From: Rhodeus uyekii
Lineage: Eukaryota; Chordata; Actinopteri; Cypriniformes; Acheilognathidae
Length of the DNA stretch: 64,000 bases
Assembly (NCBI GenBank): GCA_037043235.1
Contig: JAWRVZ010000216.1
Coordinates: 952,501 to 1,016,500 of the forward strand
Direction of reading: 5' to 3'
The notes under the pieces were generated by a model. It was not told the origin of the DNA, made no database searches, and saw only the letters and a list, made by a program, of their open reading frames with translations. Positions within the stretch are counted from its first letter, which is position 1. Each line of letters opens with the position of its first letter. This document shows, one piece after another, positions 50,967 through 61,670 of this stretch. The translations under genes and the position numbers were made by a program.

Positions 50967-51845
50967 GAATACTTCGCCACCAGTGAATCCAGCAGAAGTT
51001 TCTGAGCTCCAAGCATCTATTGCATCCTAATGACACTTCTCTCTGGTAAAGCGATTGATTGGGCCACGGCAGTTTGGGAAACTGATTTGAAGTTTCGATC
51101 TTCATATGATTACTTCATTCATCAGTTACGAGAGGTATTTGAATATCCTGCTGGGGGAAAAGATATATCTACCCAACTGCTTCAAATGTCTCAGGGCAAT
51201 TGTACTGCAGCTGAGTATGCCATTGAGTTCAGGACACTTGCAGCGCAGAGCGGATGGAATGATGTTTCACTGAAGGCTGTGTTTCAACAAAGTCTAAATA
51301 CTGATCTTCAAACCAAACTGGCCTGCAAGGGTGAGAATTCTTCTTTCTCTGACTATGTGACGCTTGCGATCAAAATTGACAACCTGATGAGAAGTACTTC
51401 CAAGAAGAGATCTCCTCGATGGTCGCGGTTAAGCTCCCCGGCCACACATCTGTTACCCCATGTTCCTCAGTTTACCACAAAACCCAAATCCAGGCCCAGC
51501 CTAGAACCCAAGTAGCAGGGGCTCTCCAGACTTTCTGAGGAAGAGAGAATTCGAAGGCAGCAGCTCAACCTGTGCTATTACTGCGGTGAAGCAGGTCACG
51601 TTAGCGTGGGATGCCCCCACAAGACCAGGGTAAATATTGACCAGTTTTCTCTTCTCCCTAATAAGTCATTGACCTTCCCTGTCCAGTTAACTACTGAAAG
51701 TACCTCTGTTGAATTGACAGCACTGATTGACTCAGGAGCAGCCCTGAACCTTATTCACGAGGAACTCATTACCAAGCTCAACATTCCTACTCAACCCTGT
51801 AAACCACCCATCAAGATCAGTGCTATCAACGACGCACCCATTTGA
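50967..51845 (+). pseudogene. Copy 3 gag and protease region
   Basis: The leader ends in a stop before the gag block 51030-51515 (ETDLKFRSSYDYFIHQLREV, AAEYAIEFRTLAAQSGW). Compared with related gag proteins, the N-terminal ~90 residues appear deleted. A TAG at 51513-51515 separates it from the zinc knuckle (CYYCGEAGHVSVGC) and the aspartic protease (LIDSGAALNLIHEEL), which ends in a TGA at 51845. These breaks are also in copy 2. Confidence 0.88.
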
Positions 51846-51884
51846 AGTGGTATTACTAAACAGACACAGCCCCTGCAACTCCTT

Positions 51885-52652
51885 GTGGGATTTTTCCACC
51901 AAGAGACTATATCCTTTTACGTCGTTAACTCGCCCAGACATGATGTCATCCTTGGCTTTCCCTGGCTATTTACCCACGACCCAGTTATTTCCTGGCATTC
52001 TGGTGAGCTGACTCATTGGTCAGAATTCTGTTTTGATCACTGTATGCATTTGGACGTAGTCCAGCCCTGTTTCACTACGAGTGTTGAAAGCCCAGATACC
52101 AAACAAGCCACAAAGATCCCAGACTGTTATAATGACCTAGCCGAAGTGTTTAGCAAAACCAAGGCCACTCAACTTCCCCCACATCGACCTTGGGACTGCG
52201 CTATTGACCTGTTGTCTGGCACCATGCCTCCCAAGAGTAAAGTGTATTCCCTATCCCGTAACGAAACTCAGGCTATGGAGGAGTACATAGACGAAGCCTT
52301 GAACTCTGGGTTTATACGGCCTTCTACTTCACCAGCTGCCGCAGGGTTTTTCTTTGTGGAGAAGAAGGGGGGAGGCTTACGTCCATGTATAGATTACAGG
52401 GGATTAAATAATGTCACTGTTAAGTTTCGTTATCCCCTCCCATTGGTTCCTGCAGCCCTAGAACAGTTACGTGAAGCCACAATCTACACAAAACTTGATC
52501 TCAGAAGTGCGTATAATCTGATCCAAATTCGAGAAGGGGATGAATGGAAGACGGCTTTCCTCACCACTAGAGGGCACTATGTATACCTCGTTATGCCCTA
52601 TGGCCTGGCTAATGCCCCTGCAGTTTTCCAGTCCTTCATCGAGACCTCCTGA
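51885..52652 (+). pseudogene. Copy 3 reverse transcriptase, N-terminal part
   Basis: Reads from the protease-RT linker (HDVILGFPWLFTHDP) through FVEKKGGGLRPCIDYRGLNN and TKLDLRSAYNLIQIREGDEW to MPYGLANAPAVFQSFIE. A stop follows, caused by a small deletion and frame change just ahead of the YIDD catalytic motif. RNA-directed DNA synthesis from this frame is not expected. Confidence 0.92.
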
Positions 52653-52663
52653 ACAAGTATGTT

Positions 52664-53737
52664 GTGTCCTACATCGATGACATTTTAGTATATTCCAAGT
52701 CTGAAGCCGATCACGTTAGTCATGTCAAGACCGTACTCTCCCGCCTACTAGAGAACCAATTGTATGTTAAGGCAGAAAAGTGTGAATTCCATGTGAAGCA
52801 CACTACCTTCCTGGGGTACGCTATTAGCCCTCAAGGCGTGAAGATGGATGAGTCCAAGGTCCAAGCTGTCACAGAATGGCCCCAACCCACTACAATAAAA
52901 GAACTGCAGAGATTCCTAGGTTTTGCAAACTTTTACAGACGCTTCATTAGGAACTACAGTCAGGTTGCGTCTCCTCTGACATCACTCTTAAAAGGCAAAC
53001 CTGCGAAACTCAAATGGTCTGAGGAAGCCAATCAGGCTTTTAAGCAACTCAAGAACAAGTTTACCACTGCTCCCATTCTTAAACATCCTAATCCCAATCT
53101 TTCCTTTATAGTGGAGGTTGACGCTTCAGACTGTGGAATAGGAGCCGTTCTGTCTCAACATCATGGCCAGCCAGGTAAACTCCACCCTTGTGCATTCTTC
53201 TCGAGAAAACTGAATTCTGCTGAACGAAACTATGATGTGGGGAATAAGGAGCTGTTATCGATGAATGCAGCTATTGAGCAGTGGAGGCATTGGTTAGAGG
53301 GGGCAACTCATCCCTTTCAGGTGATCACAGATCACAAAAATCTTGAATACATAAAGAGTGCTAAACGCCTGAATCCCCGCCAAGCTCGCTGGTCTCTATT
53401 TTTCACTCGCTTCCAGTTTACAGTCACGTACAGACCAGGCAGTAAGAATAGTAAGGCTGATGCCCTATCCAGACGCCATGACCCTCCGGTGGAAAATATC
53501 TCACCCGAGCCTATCCTTCCTCCAGCAGTCATTATAGCCCCAGTCTCTTGGGACCTCATGGAGGAGATTCAACGAGCTCAGCAACAAGTGAAACCACTTG
53601 AGAGAGGCAGATCTGTGATAAAATCTATGGACAAGTGTGACCAAGGACGGTGCGGAATGGGAAGTGGCTGGAGCAGGCCAGAGGGTAACTCCTTTGGGGT
53701 TTTGGACTGTGCGCAGACCTGGCATGACTTAACATAG
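52664..53737 (+). pseudogene. Copy 3 reverse transcriptase (YIDD part) and RNase H
   Basis: The 357-codon frame starts at the SYIDDILVYS motif, continues through FLGYAISPQGVKMDESKV and LQRFLGFANFYRRFIRNYS, and then RNase H with the acidic residues in VEVDASDCGIGAVLSQ, NKELLS and VITDHKNLEYIK. It keeps the extra A near 53335 that copies 1 and 2 lack, so only here is the RNase H frame continuous. It runs into antisense integrase DNA and ends at 53737. Confidence 0.92.
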
Positions 53738-53912
53738 GTTGTAGTATCCTTGGTCATGGATGGCCACCAGAAGGAGTTTTGTAGGAGACGGAGTGTACAT
53801 GAAATTCCAGGGTGGCCTGAGCTTAAAGATGTGTGGACCCAGTGCATGACTCTATGATGAAGAGTTTGTGGTACATACTGCTTGTTTAATGGACAGTTGA
53901 CTGGGGGTGGTT
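53589..53912 (-). pseudogene. Inverted integrase zinc-finger segment, copy 3
   Basis: The minus strand codes for the integrase HHCC domain (His in HTSLSSGHPGI, Cys pair in SCQVCAQSK) and the start of the DDE core (SHLSIDFITDLP with the first Asp). It is flanked by an 18-bp inverted repeat, aacgagctcagcaacaag (53571-53588) and its complement (53913-53930). A short stretch of the core beyond the breakpoint is missing. Confidence 0.93.
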
Positions 53913-53913
53913 C

Positions 53914-54663
53914 TTGTTGCTGAGCTCGTTAAAATCCTGTCGCCTAGTTCCCTTGAAAGGCCTTCCCACAGTCATGGAGACAGCCCAAGCTCTCTTCCAG
54001 TATGTCTTTCGAGTTTATGGGATCCCGGAGGACATTGTCACTGAAAGAGGAACCCAGTTCAACTCTCAGGTTTGGAGAGCATTTTGCAGACACCTGGACA
54101 TCAACCTAAGCCTCACTTCAGGGCATCACCCACAATCAAATGGGCAGGTAGAACGCCTGAATCAAGAGATCGGCAGATACCTGAGGAGTTATTGCAGTCG
54201 TGAACAACACCGCTGGGCAGAATTTCTCCCATGGGCTGAGTATGCCCAAAATTCCCTTAATCACTCTTCCACTGGCATGACTCCTTTTCAATGTGTCCTG
54301 GGATACCAACCTCCTCTGTTCCCGTGGTCAGGTGAACCCTCATCAGTTCCAGCAGTGGACGACTGGATTAAGCGTTGCGAGAGGGTATGGGACAGTGCCC
54401 ATGTTCGCCTACAGAGAGCCATCAGAACGCAAGAATTCCAGGCCAACAGATGTCGTCACCCACATCCCCACTATCAACCTGGACAGCGGGTATGGCTCTC
54501 CACGAGAGACCTCAAGTTGCGGCTACCAAGCAGGAAGCTCAGCCCCAGGTATATAGGTCCCTTCAAGATTCTAAGACAAATCAATGAAGTCACATACCAG
54601 CTTCAGCTTCCTTCTGGCTTCCTTCCATGTCTCACTCCTCAAACCGGCCCATCCGGGTGCTGA
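53914..54663 (+). pseudogene. Copy 3 integrase core and C-terminal region
   Basis: It resumes after the inversion with CRLVPLKGLPTVMETAQALF. DIVTERGTQF stands where a catalytic Asp is usual, and HPQSNGQVERLNQE carries the Glu. Then come WAEFLPWAEYAQNSLNHSST, GYQPPLFPW and a GPF/Y-like RYIGPFKIL. The frame closes at 54663 through a shift relative to the downstream chromodomain. Confidence 0.92.
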
Positions 54664-54940
54664 TCCTAATGCAGAGACCCAAGAACCACCACCACCGCTG
54701 GATGTAGCTGGATCACAAGCGTATAAGGTCAATGAATTGCTGGACTCAAGACGGAGAAGGGGTCAACTCCAGTATTTGGTGGACTGGGAGGGCTATGGAC
54801 CTGAGGAAAGATCATGGGTGGCTGCCCACGACATTCTGGATCCGTCTCTCATTGAGGACTTTCATCGGGCCAGACCCGATCGACCAGCGCCACGACCTCG
54901 TGGACGTCCACGTCGAGAGCCAGGAGACGCTCCTTGAGGG
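54584..54940 (+). pseudogene. Copy 3 integrase C-terminal chromodomain
   Basis: In the other frame: HVSLLKPAHPGADP, then a chromodomain with NELLDSRRRRGQLQYLVDWE, GYGPEERSWVAAHDI and a proline/arginine-rich tail. A C-terminal chromodomain defines the chromovirus branch of Ty3/gypsy, where it guides integration to modified histones. Confidence 0.9.
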
Positions 54941-54948
54941 AGGGGTTC
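54936..54948 (+). promoter_or_regulatory. Polypurine tract
   Basis: gagggaggggttc stands immediately before the 3' LTR, the position of the plus-strand primer in LTR elements. Confidence 0.8.
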
Positions 54949-55301
54949 TGTAATGCCACGCCAGCAGAGGGAGCCCTCACCCGAGTTCTGACTGGTACCG
55001 CTCCCTCTGCATCTACTTCCTGTCCAGCAACCATATTAAGTGGGGTTGAGCCAAATGACCTTGCGAAGTATTGCCAGTTACACTGCCTTACCAAGCGTTT
55101 ACCTCTAGTCTGATTTACTGCCTTGTTATTGACCCATTGCCTGTTTGTTCTGATCTGTTTCTGGATTATCCCTTGAACCTGTCTGCCTGTTGGATTGATA
55201 CTGTGTTTTTGACTTATTGCCTGGCTTCTGTTTCTGATCTGGATTGTCCCAATAAAACTTCTGCACATGGATTCCAGCACAGCTTCAGCCTCATCCTTAC
55301 A
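54949..55301 (+). repeat. 3' LTR of the gypsy element
   Basis: 353 bp, TGTAATGCC to CCTTACA. It differs from the 5' LTR by a few substitutions and a short deletion near 55078, so the insertion is not brand new. The TTAGC target duplication follows. Confidence 0.93.
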
Positions 55302-55819
55302 TTAGCATATTTGATATCTATACTCACTTTAATTGAATAACAAGCTGTAGTTAAAATTATAATTAAGTACATGTGCTTTAGTATGTTAATCAACAAGTAT
55401 ATTAACCAATCAATAAGTGTGCTTCATTAATGTATGACAAAATATTAAAACACAATGAATTGAAATGAAGTAAAAACAGAAAGAAAAAAAGTAAACGCTT
55501 TAAAGTTTTGAACATTATTTCAAAGTGCACTTTTAAGTGTATTCAAGTGTGTTAAGAAAGTCATGAACTTTTCTCTCTTTAAGTGGCTTAAGTGTCCTTT
55601 TATTTCACTGATATTACATTACAAAAAGTACATATTTCAATAAACTTTTTTTAATTTAAAGTACACTACAAGAGCATGTTCAATACAATTAAGATAACTT
55701 ATTTTTCACAAGAGTAGCAAGAACATCAGATAGTGTAACAAAATAAAATCTGATACTCTGTATTAGGTAGAAGATATTCCATCAGTATAGATAAGGAGAG
55801 AAGAATACCATTAAGCAAA

Positions 55820-56010
55820 TGACTGCTGGTAATTATTGATAGTCGATCAGAGTGATTTTCAGTGTATTTACATGGTCAAGTTTTCTTCACACTCTATATA
55901 TATAGTATAAGAGTATATAGTATAAAAGTGATTCTTATACCATTAATGAAGAAAACTTGACCATGTGATACACTGAAAATCACTGTGATTTACTATTAAT
56001 ATACTGTTAA
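55820..56010. repeat. Palindromic MITE-like element
   Basis: Inverted arms at 55852-55889 and 55947-55983 (gtgattttcagtgtattt; complement with a small indel) extend imperfectly on both sides to about 65 bp. The loop is an AT-rich run of TATA-like units. Confidence 0.8.
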
Positions 56011-56539
56011 TAATTTTTAATAAATTTGTAATCAGTAATAAACCTTAAGTACTGAGGTTAGGCATGTAACTCTGGACAAGTGTTTGGATTATTGGACAGT
56101 TCTTGTCTGCGATAAAACCAGAAGATAAGCAAAAAATATCCATAAACGTACAATAATTGAAGGAAGAATCCAAGTCTGATCTTTTCATCCAACAAAACAC
56201 ATTTCAGCTCTAGGCGAAAGGCAGATCAAAGCACTTCAGACCGATGTGGAAGTAGATTAATGTAGAGAGAGATCTTTCATCATTCTCATCATTAAAATTC
56301 AATCATCTCCAACAAAAAGGAAACACAATCCACCCCTTACCTCAGACTAATTCTGTGATAGCAGTCTTGACAAAATGAAAAACACAGCTTTTTTATTTTG
56401 CTCAATTTATAAGGCAAGTAAATTTTTTAACATATATTTTTAACATATATTTTTACTTAATTCAGTTATGTCAAGCATATTCCAGTGTATGTATTAAAGT
56501 AAACAGAAAGACCTGCTAATAGCCAGTGATACTTTACAT

Positions 56540-57230
56540 TCAAGAAGAGTTCCCTTTCATGGGAACTCGAACTGCGTCAAAGTGTTAGGGGAATACCTTG
56601 ACGTGAGTCACTGTGAAATCAATGAATGAAAGATGCGTGTGAATGTGCGTCACGGGTCAGTGAAGTCATGAATAGAGCATAAAAGGTGCGGCGGAACCCG
56701 GAAGCAGCAACTTTGCGTGTCTTCAGTGTGCTGTGTGTCAGTGTTGGTGTGTTTGCTAGCAAGTATTATCTCCCTAGCTAGTTTAAAATAACTGGTATCC
56801 CTCTTTTTCTACTAGTGATATGGCGGAACAGGTATTTAGACAGTGTGTTTTTCCCTGCCCGCGTTTTATCACGGGTAGGGATACATATAACTTGTGTGTT
56901 GCCTGCTTGTGAGCGAAGCACTCATTCATGCTCTCTATGTCAACGACTGGCTCATCCTGGCCCAGTCGCCGCAAGTAGCAGCACGACATTGAGGTGTTGT
57001 GTGTGCTCACATGAAAGAGTGAGGCTGCCTGGTGTGTGCTCCCTGGTGAGGCTGAACACCAGGGAGAGAGTGCTTTCTCCACCTCAGAGAACCACCTTCC
57101 TGGGTGTCCTTTGGGACTCAGGGGCTGTGTCTGCTCAGCTTTACCCTGGGCGCATCGAGGCCATTCATTCAGCCGTCAAGAGCATTAAGATAGGCCACTC
57201 ACTCACTGTCAGATACTTCAGATACAGATA
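56540..57230 (+). mobile_element. DIRS-type retrotransposon remnant (gag start joined to reverse-transcriptase fragment)
   Basis: After a leader, a short frame from 56820 (MAEQVFRQC, CPRFITGRDTYNLCVACL) resembles the cysteine-rich start of the first DIRS protein. From about 56930 the sequence switches to a DIRS reverse-transcriptase block (ALYVNDWLILAQS, then ERVLSPPQRTTFLGVLWDSG, then RIEAIHSAVKSIKIGHSLTV) in changing frames. Most of the element between these parts is missing. No split direct repeat or tyrosine recombinase was found. Confidence 0.65.
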
Positions 57231-57264
57231 GGTGAGCGACCTTTTCCACACTATCAAGTTGTAC

Positions 57265-57890
57265 TCGTTACATCAGAAAAAGAATGGAATGGTTCAAATT
57301 CTGCAGCAGAGCGATGACATCTCAGATCATTACTTAGTTGCGTGTAGATTACCTTTAGCCAAAGTCGAAAAACAAACTCCCTGTTATAAATATAGTAGAA
57401 CTATCACTCCTAACACAAAAGATAGCTTTACAAATAATCTTCCTGATCAGTTTCATCTACTTAACATCCCAGATTGCCTAGAAGAACTTGATGTTGCAAC
57501 AGAAACTATTAACTCTCTCTTTTCCAGCACTTTAGACACTGCTGCTCCGTTGCGCTTAGAGAAGATTAAAGAAAATAGTCCAACACCGTGATACAACGAG
57601 CACACCCGGGCCCTCAAGAGAGCAGCCAGAAAAATGGAGCGAAGCTAGGAAAAAACTAAGCTAGAGGTTTTACGCATTTCATGGAAAGACAGCTCTATTG
57701 CATTCAGAAAGGCCTTAAAATCAGCTAGATCTACTTACTTTTCTACCCTCTTAGAAGAAAACAAATACAACCCTAGGTATTTATTTGATACAGTGACTAA
57801 ATTAACAAGAAATAAAGCCTCAACCCCAGATGCTTTAAAACAGCACAGCAGTAATGACTTCATGGACTTCTTTACTTGCAAAATTATGAT
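57265..57890 (+). pseudogene. L2 LINE: endonuclease end and linker
   Basis: SDDISDHYLVACRLPL holds the conserved S-D-H end motif of apurinic-type endonucleases. After a stop at 57591 the frame continues with KRAARKMER, LKSARSTYFSTLLEENKYNP and ASTPDALKQHSSNDFMDFF. Inactive. Confidence 0.8.
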
Positions 57891-58220
57891 GTTTTATTAA
57901 CAAAGTTCGGGAGGAGCACGTTCAAATGATTAACACAATCAACACGTCATCAGCAATTACACCTCATCCTATCAGCAGGAGAGGAAGCATGTATATATAG
58001 ACATGTTTGACTCACTTACAGCTCTTTGACATTTTTCGGCATCCCTCCACCACCCCAACTCCTCACACTTAATTGTTCCTATCAAAATCAGGATACGGGG
58101 GGAGTGCTCCAGGTTCGGGCTGAATACCGAGCTCGGAGCCCTCTCCTCGGACAGCATGCCAAATATGCTTACCATTTATTGCTCCTGAATCATTTGTAAG
58201 TGTGAACTCGTGAACATAAT
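57890..58220 (+). repeat. Unnamed interspersed repeat, copy 2, inserted in the L2 LINE
   Basis: Matches 32960-33240 over roughly 250 bp (aggagcacgttcaaat; catcagcaattacacc; gttcgggctgaata). It interrupts the LINE frame between FMDFFTCKI and the block starting near 58223. A TATA-like 'tatatatagac' lies at 57992. Confidence 0.65.
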
Positions 58221-58222
58221 AT

Positions 58223-59556
58223 TTGAGAGAAAATTATAACCATGCAACAGTCTACTACAATATCAGTAATACAGTACATTTTTGTGTACCTGAAGAAAAA
58301 TTCCACTCCTTCATTGCTATTGGGGAGGAAGAATTGTCTAAACTCTTTAAATCATCAAAATCAACAACATGTAGGCTAGACCCAATACCAACTAAGCTAC
58401 TGAAAGAGATGCTTCCAGAGATCATAGATCCTCTTCTTAATATTATTAATTCATCTTTGTCATTAGTATACGTACCAAAAACCTTTAAGCTGGCCGTAAT
58501 TAAACCGCTTATTAAAAAAACACAACTTGATCCTACAGAATTAGTTAATTACAGGCCGATATCGAATCTACCTTTTTTGTCAAAGATTCTAGAAAAGGCA
58601 ATATCTTCACTCAAGGAGATCCTCAAGGTTCAGTACTAGGACCATTGCTTTTCACCCTGTACATGCTTCCTTTGGGTGCAGTTATTAGGAAGCATGGCAT
58701 TAGCTTTCATTGTTACGCTGATGATACTCAGCTCTATATTTCTTCTCATCCTGATGAAACAAACAAATTCACTAAATTAACAGAATATATAACTGATATA
58801 AAATATTGGATGACTGATAACTTTCTACTGCTTAATTCTGAAAAAACAGAGATTCTAAATATTAGACCAAAAAGTTCAGCACGTAATAATCTAGATTACT
58901 GCCTAACACTAAATGACTGCTCTGTCAAGTCTTCGTCGTCAGTTAGAAACCTGGGTGTGCTCTTTGATACCAATCTTTCATTTGAAAGACATATTTGTAG
59001 CATCTGTAAAACCGCATTCTTCCATCTTAAAAATATATCTAAATTACGACATATGCTCTCTAAGACAAATGCGTAAAAGTTAGTTAATGCGTTCATGAGT
59101 TCAAGGCTAGATTATTGTAATGCTTTACTAGGTGGTTGCCCTGCACGCTTAATAAACAACTTCCAGCTGGTCCAAAATGCAGCAGCTAGAGTTCTTACTA
59201 GAACCAGGAAGTATGATCATATTAGCCCAGTTCTGTCAAACCTGCACTGGATTCCTATTAAACACAGAATACATTTTAAAATCTTGCTAATTACTTACAA
59301 AGCATTAAATGGTTTAGCTCCACAGTACTTGAGCGATCTCTTAACACATTATAGTCCTTCACGTCCATTGCGATCCCAAAATACTGACCAGCTTATAATA
59401 CCTAGAATATCAAAGTCAACTGCTGGTGGTCGATCCTTTTCCTATTTACCTCCTAAACTCTGGAACAGTCTTCCTATTACAGTTCGGGAAGCAGACACAC
59501 TCTGTCAGTTTAAATATAGACTAAAAATACATCTCTTCAACCTGGCATACACATAA
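58223..59556 (+). pseudogene. L2 LINE reverse transcriptase
   Basis: Pieces in order: CRLDPIPTKLLKEMLPEIID, LAVIKPLIKKTQLDP and NYRPISNLPFLSKILEKAI (to 58639); after a deletion the palm with FHCYADDTQLYIS (58645-59076); then the C-terminal part MSSRLDYCNALLGGCPA, ARVLTRTRKYDHISPVL, LPPKLWNSLPITVREADT and RLKIHLFNLAY (59095-59556). The YADD catalytic residues are present, but stops and the deletion prevent function. Confidence 0.88.
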
Positions 59557-60699
59557 CACATTATCAAAAAATCATCAAATCATGTAAAATGATTGTTAGG
59601 CTGCATAATTTAGGTCAGCCGGAACCGGGAACATTCCCATTACATCTGATGTACTCGATACATCAGAAGAAGAATGGCATCTACGCTGATATTGGTCTCT
59701 GTTTATCCCGAGGTTCGGGCCGTATCCAGATCAGATGAAGGACCTGGACACGAGCACAGCACTGCCCTGAAGTGTCTGCGGAGACCGTGATTCTACTAGA
59801 CCCTCCCCTGTGACGATCATGAACCCATCTCTAACTGGACCAAATTGGACTTCATATTGGACTTGAATTGTTGTCAATATAATAATCATGCACTGTTTGG
59901 CTGTTGGCCAGAGGAGAACTGGTCCCCCGACTGAGCCTGGTTTCTCCCAAGGGTTTTTCTCCATTCTGTTCTTCATTCATTACGTCACCTGCCGGAGTTT
60001 TGGTTCCTTGCCACTGTCGCCTATGGCTTGCTCAGTTGGGGAAACTTAACACTTAAAAATCATCAATTGTATTGATTTGCCTGCTCTTGTGGGGCTGCTG
60101 TTCAGCCAAACAAACTTTGTTTATATTGTTTTTCCTGTGAGTTGATGAAATCTAGTGAGATTGCTGATGTGAGGAGACATTTTTTATTTTACTCAGAGGT
60201 TTCTTGGGCACATTTTCAAGATAATCTGTTATTTCTAGCCAGGTGAGATTTTATGGAACAGACATCAGCTTAATCTATTTAGGGGATGTTCAGTTATCTC
60301 AGTTGGTTTTTCTGATCCTAGTCTAGTAAAGTGTGACATGACAGTGGGGTCTATTGAACTAAAAAGTCCTTATTGGCACTTAAATAACATCTGTCATGCA
60401 AATTTTTTTTACATTGATGATGTTAAGTTGTGTTGTTGCTGTGGCCCTCTCTATATCCTGTTGGACTCTTATATCTTATGTTTTGTACAAGTGTGCTCTT
60501 TTACTTTTCTATTTAAAGTATATTCTTTTGATTTTGTAAATGAAAAGAAAGTCACAGATATTCCTTCTCCTCGTATCTTTTGTCATCCTGCACCACACAC
60601 CTGACAATCATAGAGTTGATTGATGCACCTTCTAAATTCTAATTCAATTTTGAAAAAAGAATGAACAAAAAACGTTTTATACAAACTTTATGTTGCTCT

Positions 60700-61215
60700 A
60701 TTGTCAGACCCTGAAACAGTGCAGATAATACCTATAGAAAATTATGAGAGTGAATTAACAGTTGATGAAATTAATGCAAGTTTAAAAAAATTATCTACCT
60801 CAAGTTTCTGAAGATGCTAATGTTGAACTTGGTAATGTTGTCACTTTTGAGAAACTAGAAAAGGCCCTTCAAAGTATGGACTGTGGTGATTTACCTGAAA
60901 TTGATGGTCTACCAGTTGATTTTTATAAGAAATTATGGTCAGAGGTAGGCCCAGATTTATTACAGGTACTAAATGAAAGTGCAATAAAATGGACAGCTAC
61001 CTTTAATTTCCAGAAGAGCAGTCCTTACATTATTGCCAACGAAAGATGATCAGAAACTGGAGACCTTTGAGCCTGGTGTGTACTGACTAGAAGTTACTTT
61101 CCAAAGTTCTGGGAAATAGATTGAGTGCCATAGATTAGATTAAGTTATAAATCAAATCATTCATCCTGACCAAACTTACTGTGCTCCAGGACGAAAAATC
61201 TATTATTTACCATCT
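60700..61215 (+). pseudogene. Tx1/L1-type LINE reverse-transcriptase remnant
   Basis: FEKLEKALQSMDCGDLPEID, GLPVDFYKKLWSEVGPDLLQ and VLNESAIKW match the start of the reverse-transcriptase domain of Tx1-like L1 elements. Further pieces (NWRPLSL-like near 61050, NHSS-PNLLCSR near 61150) are in broken frames. Neither the palm nor the element ends are present. Confidence 0.7.
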
Positions 61216-61379
61216 CTGTTTATTCTGTAAATATTCCTAATTTGATCAATTAGAAATCAAAACTCAATTCAGAAATTGTAAGAAATTAAAACAAAACAAA
61301 AAACGTGGACACTTTCTTATAGTCTTTTTTTTTTCCCAGAGATATTTTTATAGTAAAGTGCAGGAATGCATTGACCAAA

Positions 61380-61670
61380 GTCAAGTCATCTTTATTTATA
61401 TAGCTGTTTTTTTTTTACAATAGAGATGATTTCAAAGCAAGACAACAAGAAAATAATGCAAAAAAGTTTGTTTTGGCTGTACTGCAGCTTTAGAAGAGCA
61501 GGCCAATCAATAATACTGATGAATATTAAGTGTTAAGTGTCCCCAACTAAGCAAGCCAGAGGCGACAGTGGCAAGAACCCAAACTCCAGCAGGTGACAGA
61601 ATGAAGACAAAAATCTTGGGAGAAACCAGGGGAGTTCTTTCTCTGGTCCTCTGAACCAGAAGTTGGGTTT
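61380..61670 (-). mobile_element. L2 LINE 3' end, reverse orientation
   Basis: Starts with the reverse complement of the L2 terminus (gtcaagtcatctttatttat) and includes 'taagcaagccagaggcgaca' and 'gggagaaaccaggggag', counterparts of 59930-60040. Non-coding. Confidence 0.8.

Larger units (their letters stand above)
45258..55301 (+). mobile_element. Composite Ty3/gypsy chromovirus-type LTR retrotransposon with triplicated interior
   Basis: One insertion is bounded by LTRs (TGTAATGCCACG ... CCTTACA) and a perfect 5-bp target duplication TTAGC (45253-45257 and 55302-55306). Inside, 3,410-bp units stand head to tail: copy 1 (45716-47369, front deleted), copy 2 (47557-50779) and copy 3 (50967-54948). 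They are separated by 187-bp LTR fragments. Order in the complete copy is gag, zinc knuckle, protease, reverse transcriptase, RNase H, integrase, chromodomain, the order of chromoviral Ty3/gypsy elements. Stops, deletions, a frameshift in reverse transcriptase and an inversion in integrase make every copy defective. Confidence 0.95.
57231..60170 (+). mobile_element. L2-type LINE with internal insertion and deletion
   Basis: The 3' two thirds of a LINE: end of the endonuclease (QQSDDISDHYLVACRLPL), reverse transcriptase in pieces, C-terminal region, and a 3' UTR from 59556 to about 60170. A foreign repeat (57890-58220) splits the coding region, and about 100 codons of the fingers/palm are missing at 58610. 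The 3' UTR portions recur at 31316-31575, 61380-61670 (reverse) and 63690-64000. Confidence 0.85.
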
